The position numbers and the translations under genes were made by a program. The notes beneath the pieces were generated by a model. That model made no database searches, had not been told where the DNA came from, and saw only the letters and a program-made list of their open reading frames with translations. 64,000 nt of DNA from Bacteroidota bacterium (GTDB taxonomy: Bacteria > Bacteroidota > Bacteroidia > Chitinophagales > Saprospiraceae), in contig JAKQLF010000155.1 in NCBI GenBank assembly GCA_029567325.1, positions 110,696 through 174,695 of the forward strand, written 5' to 3'. Shown piece by piece: positions 10,029-18,839 of the stretch; the first letter of the stretch is position 1, and the number at the start of each line of letters is the position of its first letter.

Positions 10029-11132
10029 TTATAAAAAAGGCAACTTTACTATTTTGGCCGGTAATGATTTTTTGCCAAAACTGATGTAAATTGTTGTATC
10101 CAGAGCGGCGTATTGCTTTTGGACATACCCCATCCCAATTGGTTGATCTAAACCAGGGCTTTGAGTTCCTGAAGTAACAATCCCAATGATTTGGCCTTCT
10201 GCATCCATTATTTCATAATCATGTCTAGGCACCCTCCTTTCATCCAATTTAAAACCAACTAACTTTTTATGTACACCATTTAGCTTTTGATCTGCAAAAG
10301 TTGATTTTGAAGGGAAATCGGCCGCTTTATTTAATTTGGTGATCCATGACAATCCGGCTTCGATAGGGGAAGTTAGGTCGTTGATATCATTCCCGTACAA
10401 ACAATAACCTTTCTCCAACCTTAAGGTGTCTCTTGCGCCAAGACCACAAGGTTTTAAGTCAAAATCATTGCCTTTTTCTATAAGGATATCCCATAATTTC
10501 AGGGCATTTTCATTGTCTAGATATAACTCAAATCCACCACTACCAGTATATCCTGTAGCTGAAATTAAAACGTTATCAATTCCCGCAACCGTTCCTTTTG
10601 TAAAGGAGTAATATGGAATTTTGGATAAATCAACCGTAGTAAACAGTTGTAATAGTTCAATTGCTTTGGGACCTTGCAAAGCCAGAAGAGCTGTTTTATC
10701 AGAAATATTGATCAATCTGGTATCAAACACATTGTGTTTGGAAATCCAGTCCCAATCTTTTTCAATATTTGATGCATTCACAACCAACATAAAGGCCATT
10801 TCACCTTCGCTACAGTTGTTTTCATCCAATCTATAGACGAGTAAATCATCAACAATTCCTCCTTGATCATTGGGCATACAAGCATATTGTGCCTCGCCAA
10901 TGGCCAATGTTGACGCATCATTGCTGCTGATTGCCTGTACTAAATCCAAGGCTTGTTTACCTTTTACAATAAATTCACCCATATGAGAAACATCAAATAA
11001 ACCAACGTTATTTCTCACTGCCATGTGTTCGTCGATGATCGAAGAATAAGAAATGGGCATATTATAGCCAGCAAATTCGGCCATTTTAGCCCCTAGTGCA
11101 AGGTGCCTTTGGGTAAAAACTGTTTCTTTCAT
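10029..11132 (-). CDS. gcvT: Aminomethyltransferase (glycine cleavage T protein)
   Basis: T protein takes the aminomethyl group from lipoyl-H protein, releasing ammonia and making 5,10-methylene-tetrahydrofolate. The 367-residue length is normal. Landmarks are HLALGAKMAEFAGYNMPISY at the start, DVSHMGEF near residue 47, the folate-site region SATGYTGSGGFELY near 191, PCGLGARDTLRLEKGYCLYG near 228, and the C-terminal barrel with VTSGTQSPGLDQPIGMGYV. The ATG lies 5 bp after the stop of the HEAT/cyclophilin lipoprotein gene, so the two are probably co-transcribed. Other glycine cleavage genes are not in this window. Confidence 0.97.
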   Translation of the reverse strand: MKETVFTQRHLALGAKMAEFAGYNMPISYSSIIDEHMAVRNNVGLFDVSHMGEFIVKGKQALDLVQAISSNDASTLAIGEAQYACMPNDQGGIVDDLLVYRLDENNCSEGEMAFMLVVNASNIEKDWDWISKHNVFDTRLINISDKTALLALQGPKAIELLQLFTTVDLSKIPYYSFTKGTVAGIDNVLISATGYTGSGGFELYLDNENALKLWDILIEKGNDFDLKPCGLGARDTLRLEKGYCLYGNDINDLTSPIEAGLSWITKLNKAADFPSKSTFADQKLNGVHKKLVGFKLDERRVPRHDYEIMDAEGQIIGIVTSGTQSPGLDQPIGMGYVQKQYAALDTTIYISFGKKSLPAKIVKLPFL

Positions 11133-11137
11133 TACCG

Positions 11138-13141
11138 TTATTTTGATAGTATTGCGTCAATGATTTTATCACCAAGTACTATTTGGTGTACTACGTCCAT
11201 TCCTTTGATGACCTTCCCAAACAAAGTATATCTTCCATCCAAATGTGGAGTTGGTGAATGGGTGATGAAAAACTGACTACTTTCTGTATGTAAACCCGCA
11301 GAGGCCATGCCAACATAACCAGCTTCATTGTAACTTTTTCTACCCAATTCTGACCGAATGGTGTAATCCATGGAGCCATATCCATCTCCTCTTGGGCAAC
11401 CTGTTTGAATTACAAAGTTGGGAACAACTCTGTGGAAGATTTTATCATCAAAGTAATCACTTTTACATAATTCCAGGAAATTACCTACCGTAGCTGGTGC
11501 TAATCTTAGATAAAGCATGATGGTTATATTTCCCTTTGTAGTTTTGACTACCACCTCTGCAGAATCTTTCAATGTGCTTAAAACATTAAAATTAAGTGTT
11601 TTAACTTTTGAAGTTTCTTCAGTGTAAGTAGTATCAAACAGATATTTTGATAATTTATTGAGCTCGATAACTGTTTCGAGGTCTTTTGGTTGAACCATTT
11701 TGGACATAGACTCTTCCAAAAAAGTAGAATCCCTCAATAGGGTTTTTGCTTGATTTTTTTCATCAGCGAGTAAAGGTGCAGTAAAAGCAGTTACTCCACT
11801 ATCACCTTCTCTTATTTTACCAGCAAAGTAATATAAAATTTCCCTCTTGACTTTGATGTAATTGTTTTTATAAGCAGCGATGAAATCCGGACTATTGATG
11901 ATGTTGTTTAATGCTTCTATTTTGGCCATTTCCTCTAGTTTGGAAGTCGTAGGAATGGCAATGATATTTACATATTGGTAAGGATCATAACCAAGTACTT
12001 TGATATATTCTGCTTTAACAAAAGGATCAGTAGCTTGGTTTTTCCTTTGTAGGGCAAGATTTTTAATTCCTTCTTTGCTTACAGTAAGGAACAGGCTTTG
12101 ATTGTTCATAATTGCCTGAAGTAATTTTGCCTTTACAAGAGAATGCTCAGTAATACTATCTGCCTTCCAAAAAGAACCAATCAAGCCAGGGGCTTTAATT
12201 TTTAATGCTGCGTCTGCTGCCGTTAAGGCAACATGTGGATCTTTATCTGTAGTCAAAGTGAGGATGGTATCTGCTATGCCTTGGTCAGGAAGAAAAGCAG
12301 TCAAAGCTCTAATACCATTGGCCCTGATGCGATAGTCGTTGTCACTAAAAACAATTGAGGCTAAAACCTCCTTACATGCTTGAGTTTTGCACTTTCCTAA
12401 GGATAGGGCCAAAGCCATCTTAATATCGATGTCTTGCGTATTTGTAATTATTTTTGTGATGGCTGCAGATTCATCGTCTAATTTGATATCTCTAGTTCTA
12501 GCAAGATAATGTGCACAGATAAGTTTTACCTCACGGTCTACCTCAGAATTTTCAAGATATTTTAAACAAAGTTTTACACCATTTTCTGGTACAATATTCC
12601 TAAGTCCAAATCTATATAATGCTTTTATTTGTCCAGTAAGAAGCAATGTATCTGTGGTTCTGTAGGTTTCAACAGAAGCCAATAAGTTTGCCTCCCGAAT
12701 GCCACCTATTTTGCCAATTGCCTCTAGTACATTTGCATTGTATTGATTATTGATGTTCATACTATCTTGACCAGCAAATGCATTGATCAATTCTGGTAAA
12801 TGCGTGGAATCACCCAATTGGCCCAAAACATAAGCAGCAGCAGATCTTACTTCAAAATTGGGATCTTTAAGTTTCAAAACAATTGAATCGCCTATTGATT
12901 TGTCTTGGAAAGAAGCAAATGCATTGACAGCCATCAATCTCAATAATGAACTAGGGTGACTAAAGTATGATTTTAGACTATCTAAATTTTGATCATTTTG
13001 AAACGTGAGCATTTTTTGAACATCAGGATTGGAAAGATCTACTGATGTAGGTGTTTCTGCCTTTTTTGCTGGTGGCACACATGCGTTGAATAACAATACA
13101 CAAAGTATTATAGTGGATGCTATTCTTAAAAAAATTGGCAT
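11138..13141 (-). CDS. Lipoprotein with HEAT-like repeats and a C-terminal cyclophilin domain
   Basis: This 667-residue protein has a lipoprotein signal (hydrophobic stretch ending LLFNAC, so Cys21 is the likely lipidated residue). Residues of about 50-320 contain helical HEAT/PBS-type repeats (for example LKDPNFEVRSAAAYVLGQLG). The last ~155 residues are a cyclophilin-type peptidyl-prolyl isomerase: VVVKTTKGNITIMLY, FDDKIFHRVVPNFVIQTGCP, GYGSMDYTIRSE, SSQFFITHSPTPHLDGRYT and FGKVIKGMDVV, with the catalytic Arg in FHR and the QFFI signature. It is likely an envelope folding factor using the repeats to bind clients; this is inference. It sits 5 bp upstream of gcvT. Confidence 0.88.
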   Translation of the reverse strand: MPIFLRIASTIILCVLLFNACVPPAKKAETPTSVDLSNPDVQKMLTFQNDQNLDSLKSYFSHPSSLLRLMAVNAFASFQDKSIGDSIVLKLKDPNFEVRSAAAYVLGQLGDSTHLPELINAFAGQDSMNINNQYNANVLEAIGKIGGIREANLLASVETYRTTDTLLLTGQIKALYRFGLRNIVPENGVKLCLKYLENSEVDREVKLICAHYLARTRDIKLDDESAAITKIITNTQDIDIKMALALSLGKCKTQACKEVLASIVFSDNDYRIRANGIRALTAFLPDQGIADTILTLTTDKDPHVALTAADAALKIKAPGLIGSFWKADSITEHSLVKAKLLQAIMNNQSLFLTVSKEGIKNLALQRKNQATDPFVKAEYIKVLGYDPYQYVNIIAIPTTSKLEEMAKIEALNNIINSPDFIAAYKNNYIKVKREILYYFAGKIREGDSGVTAFTAPLLADEKNQAKTLLRDSTFLEESMSKMVQPKDLETVIELNKLSKYLFDTTYTEETSKVKTLNFNVLSTLKDSAEVVVKTTKGNITIMLYLRLAPATVGNFLELCKSDYFDDKIFHRVVPNFVIQTGCPRGDGYGSMDYTIRSELGRKSYNEAGYVGMASAGLHTESSQFFITHSPTPHLDGRYTLFGKVIKGMDVVHQIVLGDKIIDAILSK

Positions 13142-13588
13142 AATTCAATTCAATTTGTTGCTGTAAAGATGGTAAAAATACATTTAGCACCAGTATTTAT
13201 AAAACAGTTTTGTTTAAGAAACAATCGTTCATAAAGTATAATGTCGTCAGTTTATTATGCTGAAAGTTCATATACCTATCGGAAATTGAATTGATCACCA
13301 ATATTGTGTAGAAAATTTGATAGAGATCGCAGAGAGAAATTGAGGTATTGTCCAAGATTTCATGAAATTGAACGATGAAGAAATCTAATAAATTTGTGCA
13401 AGAAAATGGTCAAATTTATTTTGCTAGCTATCTAGACTGGAAGATAGCATTCACCTCTTTTTTGCTCAAAAAAGCTCAATTTTCTTTCATTGAAAATATT
13501 GCCTAAAGAATACTTCCTGAACTCTAAAAAGAGATTGCCCATTAATTCATTAAATTAATGAGCAATCCTTCAATATTTTTATAAAACC
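13142..13588. other. Intergenic region between two minus-strand genes
   Basis: About 447 bp. The terminator at 13528-13567 is listed separately. A small hairpin GCTATCT/AGATAGC lies at 13427-13448. No RNA gene or convincing small ORF was seen. The upstream half should contain the promoter of the HEAT/cyclophilin-gcvT operon, but only a weak CATCTTTA-type -7 box was noticed. Confidence 0.4.
13528..13567 (-). terminator. Terminator of the glycine-zipper protein gene
   Basis: A 13-bp stem with one mismatch pairs 13533-13546 with 13554-13567 (GATTGC..CATTAAT with ATTAATG..GCAATC). On the minus strand a CTCTTTTT T-run follows. It starts about 20 bp beyond the stop of the minus-strand gene ending at 13589. 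Confidence 0.8.
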
Positions 13589-14143
13589 TTATTTATGAAT
13601 TTCTTGGGCTTTATTGGTTCGCCAGTTTTCTTCAAAGTATTTAGCATCTTCTTCATTCCGGGGTCTTACACCCATCACGATATTTCCACTTTTAACTCCT
13701 GACTCATAAAGCTTAGCTCTGTCCTCAGGAATACCTGCTCCGACTAATGCACCAATCACACCACCTGTGATACCGCCTGCTCCCGCGCCAGCAAGGCCAG
13801 CTGCAATGGGTCCAGCGATGACTAAGCCGAGTCCAGGAATAGCAATACTCGTTCCTACAGCGGCAATTATTCCAGCGATAGCACCGACTGTTCCCCCGAT
13901 AGCTGAGCCCGTTCCTGCACCTTCAGCAGCCTTGGTGCCGAACTTGGATTCGGCCTCATATCCTTCAAAATGTTTGCTTCGAGTTTCATCAGACATCATC
14001 AGATTGATGTCATCCTTGGAATATCCTCTTTCATACATGGCGTTATAAGCTTTTTCTGAACTTTCTCTGTCATGAAACATTCCAGTCAACATGCCATGAT
14101 CAGTTTTTTTGTTTTGAGTACTTTGATTATTTTGTTCTATCAT
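13589..14143 (-). CDS. Glycine-zipper general-stress-type protein
   Basis: This 184-residue protein has no signal peptide. Residues 17-60 (MLTGMFHDRESSEKAYNAMY..GYSKDDINLMMSDE) resemble the short alpha/beta domain found in YflT/general stress protein 17M-like proteins. Residues of about 70-145 form an unusually Gly/Ala-rich hydrophobic stretch with GxxxG spacing that may insert in a membrane or form a glycine zipper. The C-terminus (AKLYESGVKSGNIVMGVRPR.EEDAKYFEE) completes the common domain layout of these proteins. A stress role is inferred from family resemblance only. It has a TAATTTTG -7 box 30 bp upstream and its own terminator. Confidence 0.75.
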   Translation of the reverse strand: MIEQNNQSTQNKKTDHGMLTGMFHDRESSEKAYNAMYERGYSKDDINLMMSDETRSKHFEGYEAESKFGTKAAEGAGTGSAIGGTVGAIAGIIAAVGTSIAIPGLGLVIAGPIAAGLAGAGAGGITGGVIGALVGAGIPEDRAKLYESGVKSGNIVMGVRPRNEEDAKYFEENWRTNKAQEIHK

Positions 14144-14536
14144 AATAAATTTTCTTGAGTATCATTTTCGCAACAAAATTATTGCTTTACAAAGGTGTTG
14201 GTCTTACACATAGGATGCATTACACAATTCCATTTTTGAATTACAGGATTCACATATCTTATAATTTTGCATAAAACTGTATTCAAAGAGAGAAAGGAAA
14301 AAGCCAAATTAGACTAATAAAATAAGTGCTTTTCAAAAGATAAATAATGAAGTTAGAGTGTTTCCATCCCTGGCTGAACTTCCTATCTTTTGCACAATTA
14401 CCAATCTGCGTTTGGTGGTTGGATAAAATACTTTATATTCGTAAACTTGAGAAATTCATTCCTTCTTTGGGTTTTATTGCCTTCATTGGAACTGTCTTTT
14501 TCTAGTATATCAGAAAGAAATTCAAAAGTTACATTT
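14144..14536. other. Divergent intergenic region
   Basis: About 390 bp between a minus-strand stress gene and the plus-strand arabinofuranosidase gene. The frame of the plus-strand gene stays open into this region up to a TTG at 14390, but the signal peptide places the start at 14537. The -7 box of the minus-strand gene is at 14174-14181. Nothing else was recognised. Confidence 0.45.
14174..14181 (-). promoter_or_regulatory. Candidate -7 box of the glycine-zipper gene
   Basis: TAATTTTG on the minus strand matches TAnnTTTG exactly and lies 30 bp before the ATG at 14143. No clear -33 TTTG at standard spacing. Confidence 0.45.
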
Positions 14537-17500
14537 ATGCCTGTTTCACAACGTTTTACGCCATTTTTAAAATCCTTCTTGTTTGCTGTTTTGACAAACT
14601 TCGGATTTACGATAGGAGGGTTCGGTCAAAACTCCGGCGCCAATCCAAGCTTTCCATGTGATGAATATGCTTTGCATGGCACTCCTTGTGTGACTGCCCA
14701 CAGTACGACTAGATTACTAGCCAATTATAAAGGACCACTTTATCAAGTAAAGAGACTATCTGATGGAAAAACCTTGGACATTGGAACATTGCCATATCAA
14801 AAAGGTGAAGCAGTGATTGTAGCCAATGCCGCAGCCCAGGATGCTTTTTGCGACCAGGATGTCTGTTTCATTTCCATCATTTACGATCAATCTGGAAATA
14901 AAAATCACTTACTACAAGCGCCTCCAGGAACTTTTGTTGGCCCAGCCCCAGGCGGATTCAATACACTACCAATTGCTGATATGGCTCCTGTGACATTGGC
15001 TGGGCATAAAGTTTATGGTTCTTATGTCATGCCAGGAATGGGTCTTAGAAACAATAATGCTGTTGGTTTGGCGATCAATGACGAACCACAGGGTATTTAT
15101 ATGGTATTTGATGGAGGTCATTATGACAGTGGTTGTTGTTTTAACTACGGTAATACTTCGACCAATAGTCAGGCGGTGGGTACAGGAACCATGGCAACAG
15201 TATATTTTGGCACTTCGACTGCGTGGGGAAAAGGAGCTGGTAAAGGACCTTGGATCATGTCTGACATGGAAGCGGGTTTGTTTTCTGGCTATGATGCGAA
15301 AGAAAATATCGCAGATCCCACCATTGATGGGTGGCGTTTTGTGACAGGAATGGTCAACGGTGGTGGTGGTAATAAGTGGGAGATCAGGGGTGGAAATGCC
15401 CAAGATGGCAAACTTGCCACCTTTTATCAAGGTGAAAGGCCAGGTTCAAGAGAGAATAATACCTATTTTCCCATGCATCGCAAAGGTGCCGTACAGATGG
15501 GTAACGGGGGAGACAATGGCAATGGTTCTGCTGGCACGTTTTATGAAGGCATCATGGTGATTGGATACCCAAAAGATGAGGCTATTCATGGAGTTCAGCA
15601 AAATATTGTCGCTTCAAAATATGATCTTCCATATGTTCAGCTATCAAGGATGACAAGTTTTGGTCCAGCATCTACACAGGAAATCAACCTCACTTATCAC
15701 AACAGTTCTGGAAAAGACATAAAAAACCTTAAATTGTCATTAAACCTCCCAAAAGGTTGGAAAGGCAAAATCGCGGGAGAAACCACTCCTTTCAAAATGT
15801 TCTCAGAAAAGATAGCAGCTGGAGAAACCGTAAAAGTCAATTTTATGGTGACTTCTCCAACCAATGCAATGGCCGGTCATTTAAAAGGAAGTGCTGAATG
15901 GGAATCCTCTGAAGGTAAACAAACATCTTTTGCAAGCCAACGCATAAGAACTGCTCCATCTATAAAAATCAACGAGGTAAGATTTAAAAATAGCTTGAAT
16001 GTCACTGATCAATTCATCGAATTGTATAACAGTTCTGATAATGAGGTGGATTTGAGTGGATGGTCATTGATCAACACCAAAAGTGAATGGGCACCTGTAG
16101 AACTAGCCACGATTCCAAAAGGTAAAAAATTGAAACCCAAAGCATTCTATCTGCTAGGCCTTTCCCCAGCAGGTTTAGTAGCGCCAGCTCTTAAGGGTGA
16201 TAAAAACATCTATTTATCTGGACTGGAAGGTTTAAAAGCTGGTGACCAAATTGCAGTGGCAGGTGAAAAAGTTTCTATAACAAAAGTAGGAACAGCTGCT
16301 ACACCAATGACCACCATATTTGTACCAGTGTCTACAGGTCCGTGGTTGACTTTTCCAGTAGGAACTACTAAGATACCCGTTACCAACGCTACTGGATTTA
16401 TGGTTGGTGATAAAATAGGCATTGACGCAGGAGGAAAATTTGAGATTGCGACAGTTACATCGGTAGGAAAGGCTTCAACCCAAACTAATTTGGTTGGCGG
16501 GGCTCAAAAAGGCGATACTGTCATAAAGGTTGTAGAAAACGCAAATATGTCTGTTGGTGATGTTTTAACGATCAACACAGGTGCCAGAACAGAACTAGTT
16601 GAAGTAAAGCGCATCATCAAAGTTGTTGCTGCTCCGGTGCGTGGCAGGCCAAGTGAAGGACCAGGTGAAGTAGAATTGACCAAACCTTTAATGAGCGACC
16701 ACATGGATGCCGTGGATGTTTCTGATCCAGGAACGGGTATTGGATTTACTCCAGCTACAAAATTTGTGCATGTCAGTGGTCAAGCCGTACAAGGTTTGGG
16801 CAGCGGCGTCACACTTTTTTCTGGTTTGAAAAGTGCACATAAATATGGTACGCCTATCAATGGACTTGGTTTCAAAAACGGCGGTTATCGGGGAAAAATC
16901 TTGCCAAACCAGTGGTATGGGGGTTCTTTATCGGGAAGTTCAGGTTCGATTGCATTGATGGACGCTAGTGGAAAAGTATTGGTTGACGGATTGGTTTATG
17001 GGTCACAGCAAAGTAATTCGAGCGCAAACGGCACCATTCCCAGCCCTGAAATTGCAACTTTGGAAGGTGTGCAATCTCAGGGTGGTTGTATAGCTGTAGT
17101 GCCCGCTTTGCCAAGACGTTTCATACCTGTAGCAGGTGCGCCAGATGAAGTCAATGTGAGTTTGGGTTTGTTCCCTGATGGGAATGATAATGATTCAAAT
17201 TGTAATGATTTTCGGATTCAAAAAAAGGTCAATTTGGCTACGGGAGTGGAGGCTGGGGCAAACAACTTCAAAGTATTGGAAAAAGGTGGTTTGGAAGTTG
17301 GTCAGACCGTTTTTATTGGAAGCGAACTTGCTGTGGTTAAAGAAATTGGAGGTCTGGGAGCCACTATTTCAACGAGTGAATCTCAAAGTGGAAGCAATAA
17401 AATCTTTGTAGAAAGTGTCTTTGGATTTACTGTTGGTCAAGAAATTTTGGTTGGAAAAGGAAGTCAAATGGAGAAAGTTATTGTTTCAGAAGTAACACCT

Positions 17501-17701
17501 GTGAGGCGTCGTTTTGGAGCTCCACCGAGTGATGTGACGGATTCAATCACTTTGTCAACACCACTCAAGAACAATCATGCCAAAGGAGTCGCAGTGGCCG
17601 GAAGTGGCATTACTTTGAATGCTGCATTGAAAAGTGCGCATGAAAAAGGAGAGCAAGTGGCACAAAATTTGCCAACACCAGGTGAGAGGAATCAGTATTG
17701 A
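14537..17701 (+). CDS. Secreted GH54-type alpha-L-arabinofuranosidase with lamin-tail and repeat modules
   Basis: The chosen ATG gives 1054 residues starting MPVSQRFTPFLKSF with a signal peptide. Residues of about 35-370 match the AbfB catalytic domain of GH54: FPCDEYALHGTPCVTAHST, CFISIIYDQSGNKNHLLQAP, FDGGHYDSGCCFNYGN, and MSDMEAGLFSGYD with the probable nucleophile E245; D347 in GYPKDEA is the likely acid/base. A NEW3-like beta domain (LTYHNSSGKDIKNLKLSLN) and a lamin-tail domain (INEVRFKN..DQFIELYNSS) follow. Repeats with the pattern VGDxIxIxxGxxxExxxV occupy about residues 560-760 and 900-1045. It probably removes arabinose from plant polysaccharides outside the cell. No T9SS tail is visible. 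Confidence 0.85.
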   Translation: MPVSQRFTPFLKSFLFAVLTNFGFTIGGFGQNSGANPSFPCDEYALHGTPCVTAHSTTRLLANYKGPLYQVKRLSDGKTLDIGTLPYQKGEAVIVANAAAQDAFCDQDVCFISIIYDQSGNKNHLLQAPPGTFVGPAPGGFNTLPIADMAPVTLAGHKVYGSYVMPGMGLRNNNAVGLAINDEPQGIYMVFDGGHYDSGCCFNYGNTSTNSQAVGTGTMATVYFGTSTAWGKGAGKGPWIMSDMEAGLFSGYDAKENIADPTIDGWRFVTGMVNGGGGNKWEIRGGNAQDGKLATFYQGERPGSRENNTYFPMHRKGAVQMGNGGDNGNGSAGTFYEGIMVIGYPKDEAIHGVQQNIVASKYDLPYVQLSRMTSFGPASTQEINLTYHNSSGKDIKNLKLSLNLPKGWKGKIAGETTPFKMFSEKIAAGETVKVNFMVTSPTNAMAGHLKGSAEWESSEGKQTSFASQRIRTAPSIKINEVRFKNSLNVTDQFIELYNSSDNEVDLSGWSLINTKSEWAPVELATIPKGKKLKPKAFYLLGLSPAGLVAPALKGDKNIYLSGLEGLKAGDQIAVAGEKVSITKVGTAATPMTTIFVPVSTGPWLTFPVGTTKIPVTNATGFMVGDKIGIDAGGKFEIATVTSVGKASTQTNLVGGAQKGDTVIKVVENANMSVGDVLTINTGARTELVEVKRIIKVVAAPVRGRPSEGPGEVELTKPLMSDHMDAVDVSDPGTGIGFTPATKFVHVSGQAVQGLGSGVTLFSGLKSAHKYGTPINGLGFKNGGYRGKILPNQWYGGSLSGSSGSIALMDASGKVLVDGLVYGSQQSNSSANGTIPSPEIATLEGVQSQGGCIAVVPALPRRFIPVAGAPDEVNVSLGLFPDGNDNDSNCNDFRIQKKVNLATGVEAGANNFKVLEKGGLEVGQTVFIGSELAVVKEIGGLGATISTSESQSGSNKIFVESVFGFTVGQEILVGKGSQMEKVIVSEVTPVRRRFGAPPSDVTDSITLSTPLKNNHAKGVAVAGSGITLNAALKSAHEKGEQVAQNLPTPGERNQY

Positions 17702-17770
17702 GCATTGCTTTTAGGAAGCATTCAATAACTGCTCCTTTCCAATTCAAAGTAAAACCTTAATTTAAAAGAG

Positions 17771-18832
17771 ATGAAAATATTTATTTTATGGACACTTATT
17801 TTGTTGTCCTTCGTTCAGATTCATGCTCAAAAATTTGGTGATAATCAACCAAAACCTACTCCGAAAAAATCTGAAATGAGGTATCACATTGCAAAATTTA
17901 GCTTGCCAGATAAAAAGATAAATTCAAAATACAATTCATTTATCGTTTGGGATTCTAGGAAAGATACAAGACTTTTGGGAATCATACAAAAAGGCTTGTT
18001 GAATGAAAAAGTTGCATTAGTAACCGAAAATTCATTGTCACAAGATTTGGAAAGATTTATTTCATTAATAACCAACCCTTACCCAAATGCAAAGGATACG
18101 ATGTTGATCAACATCAGAGAAATGTATTTTACAGAACTGACTGGCGCTTCAAGTGAAAAAGGATTTTGCAGACTTAGAGCAGAATTTTTCATCAAAAAGG
18201 ATTCGCTTTTTGAACTGATTGATGATATGGATTTGGTGTTGGAAATAAAATCGATGCTTGATGTTACAAAGAGAAACATCAATAATGGAATGAAGGTTTT
18301 TACAGAAAAACTTGCTCAAAATCTGTCGGCTAATAAAACTGGCGAGAAGTTCACGGCATTACAAATTCAGAACTTCGAACAAATTCAAAAAAATAAATTG
18401 GCTGCATATACCACAGATAAACTCAAAGATGGGGTTTATTTTACTTTCAAAAGTTTTGCAGATCAAAATCCAAGTGCGTCAAACTTTAAAATAGTTTATG
18501 GGAAAAAAGCAAATCAGATTGACCAAGTGATAGGGCTAAATGCAAGCGGCAAAGAATTGGTTTTGAACAAAGAACAAATCTATTGTATTGTTGATCAAGG
18601 TAAGGCGTTGATTTCCACTAATTTCGGATTTTACGAGCTGAAATATGAAGATTGGGATTTCTGCTTTGAGGGTAAAAATAAGGTAACTGCCAATGGTCAA
18701 GATGTAATTCTCGCAGGTGCGTTGTTTGGAGTATTAGGAGGCATTTTGGCATCCAACGAAACTGAAATATGGTTACAGAAAATTGATTATATGGGAGGAG
18801 CTATTGTTCCTATGAGAAAAATACAAGAATAG
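17771..18832 (+). CDS. Exported protein of unknown function
   Basis: This 353-residue protein has a clear signal peptide (MKIFILWTLILLSFVQIHAQ). No family was recognised. The mature part is mixed alpha/beta and Lys-rich, with one hydrophobic Gly-rich segment near the end (GALFGVLGGILAS, about residues 315-330) that could be a membrane hairpin. It lies 69 bp downstream of the arabinofuranosidase gene on the same strand, and its stop is 7 bp from the end of the convergent barrel gene. Function is unknown. Confidence 0.75.
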   Translation: MKIFILWTLILLSFVQIHAQKFGDNQPKPTPKKSEMRYHIAKFSLPDKKINSKYNSFIVWDSRKDTRLLGIIQKGLLNEKVALVTENSLSQDLERFISLITNPYPNAKDTMLINIREMYFTELTGASSEKGFCRLRAEFFIKKDSLFELIDDMDLVLEIKSMLDVTKRNINNGMKVFTEKLAQNLSANKTGEKFTALQIQNFEQIQKNKLAAYTTDKLKDGVYFTFKSFADQNPSASNFKIVYGKKANQIDQVIGLNASGKELVLNKEQIYCIVDQGKALISTNFGFYELKYEDWDFCFEGKNKVTANGQDVILAGALFGVLGGILASNETEIWLQKIDYMGGAIVPMRKIQE

Positions 18833-18839
18833 TTTTCAA

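Noticed and set aside
14390..14536. TTG start for the arabinofuranosidase gene at 14390
   Set aside because: A signal peptide begins at the ATG at 14537; the upstream residues would bury it.
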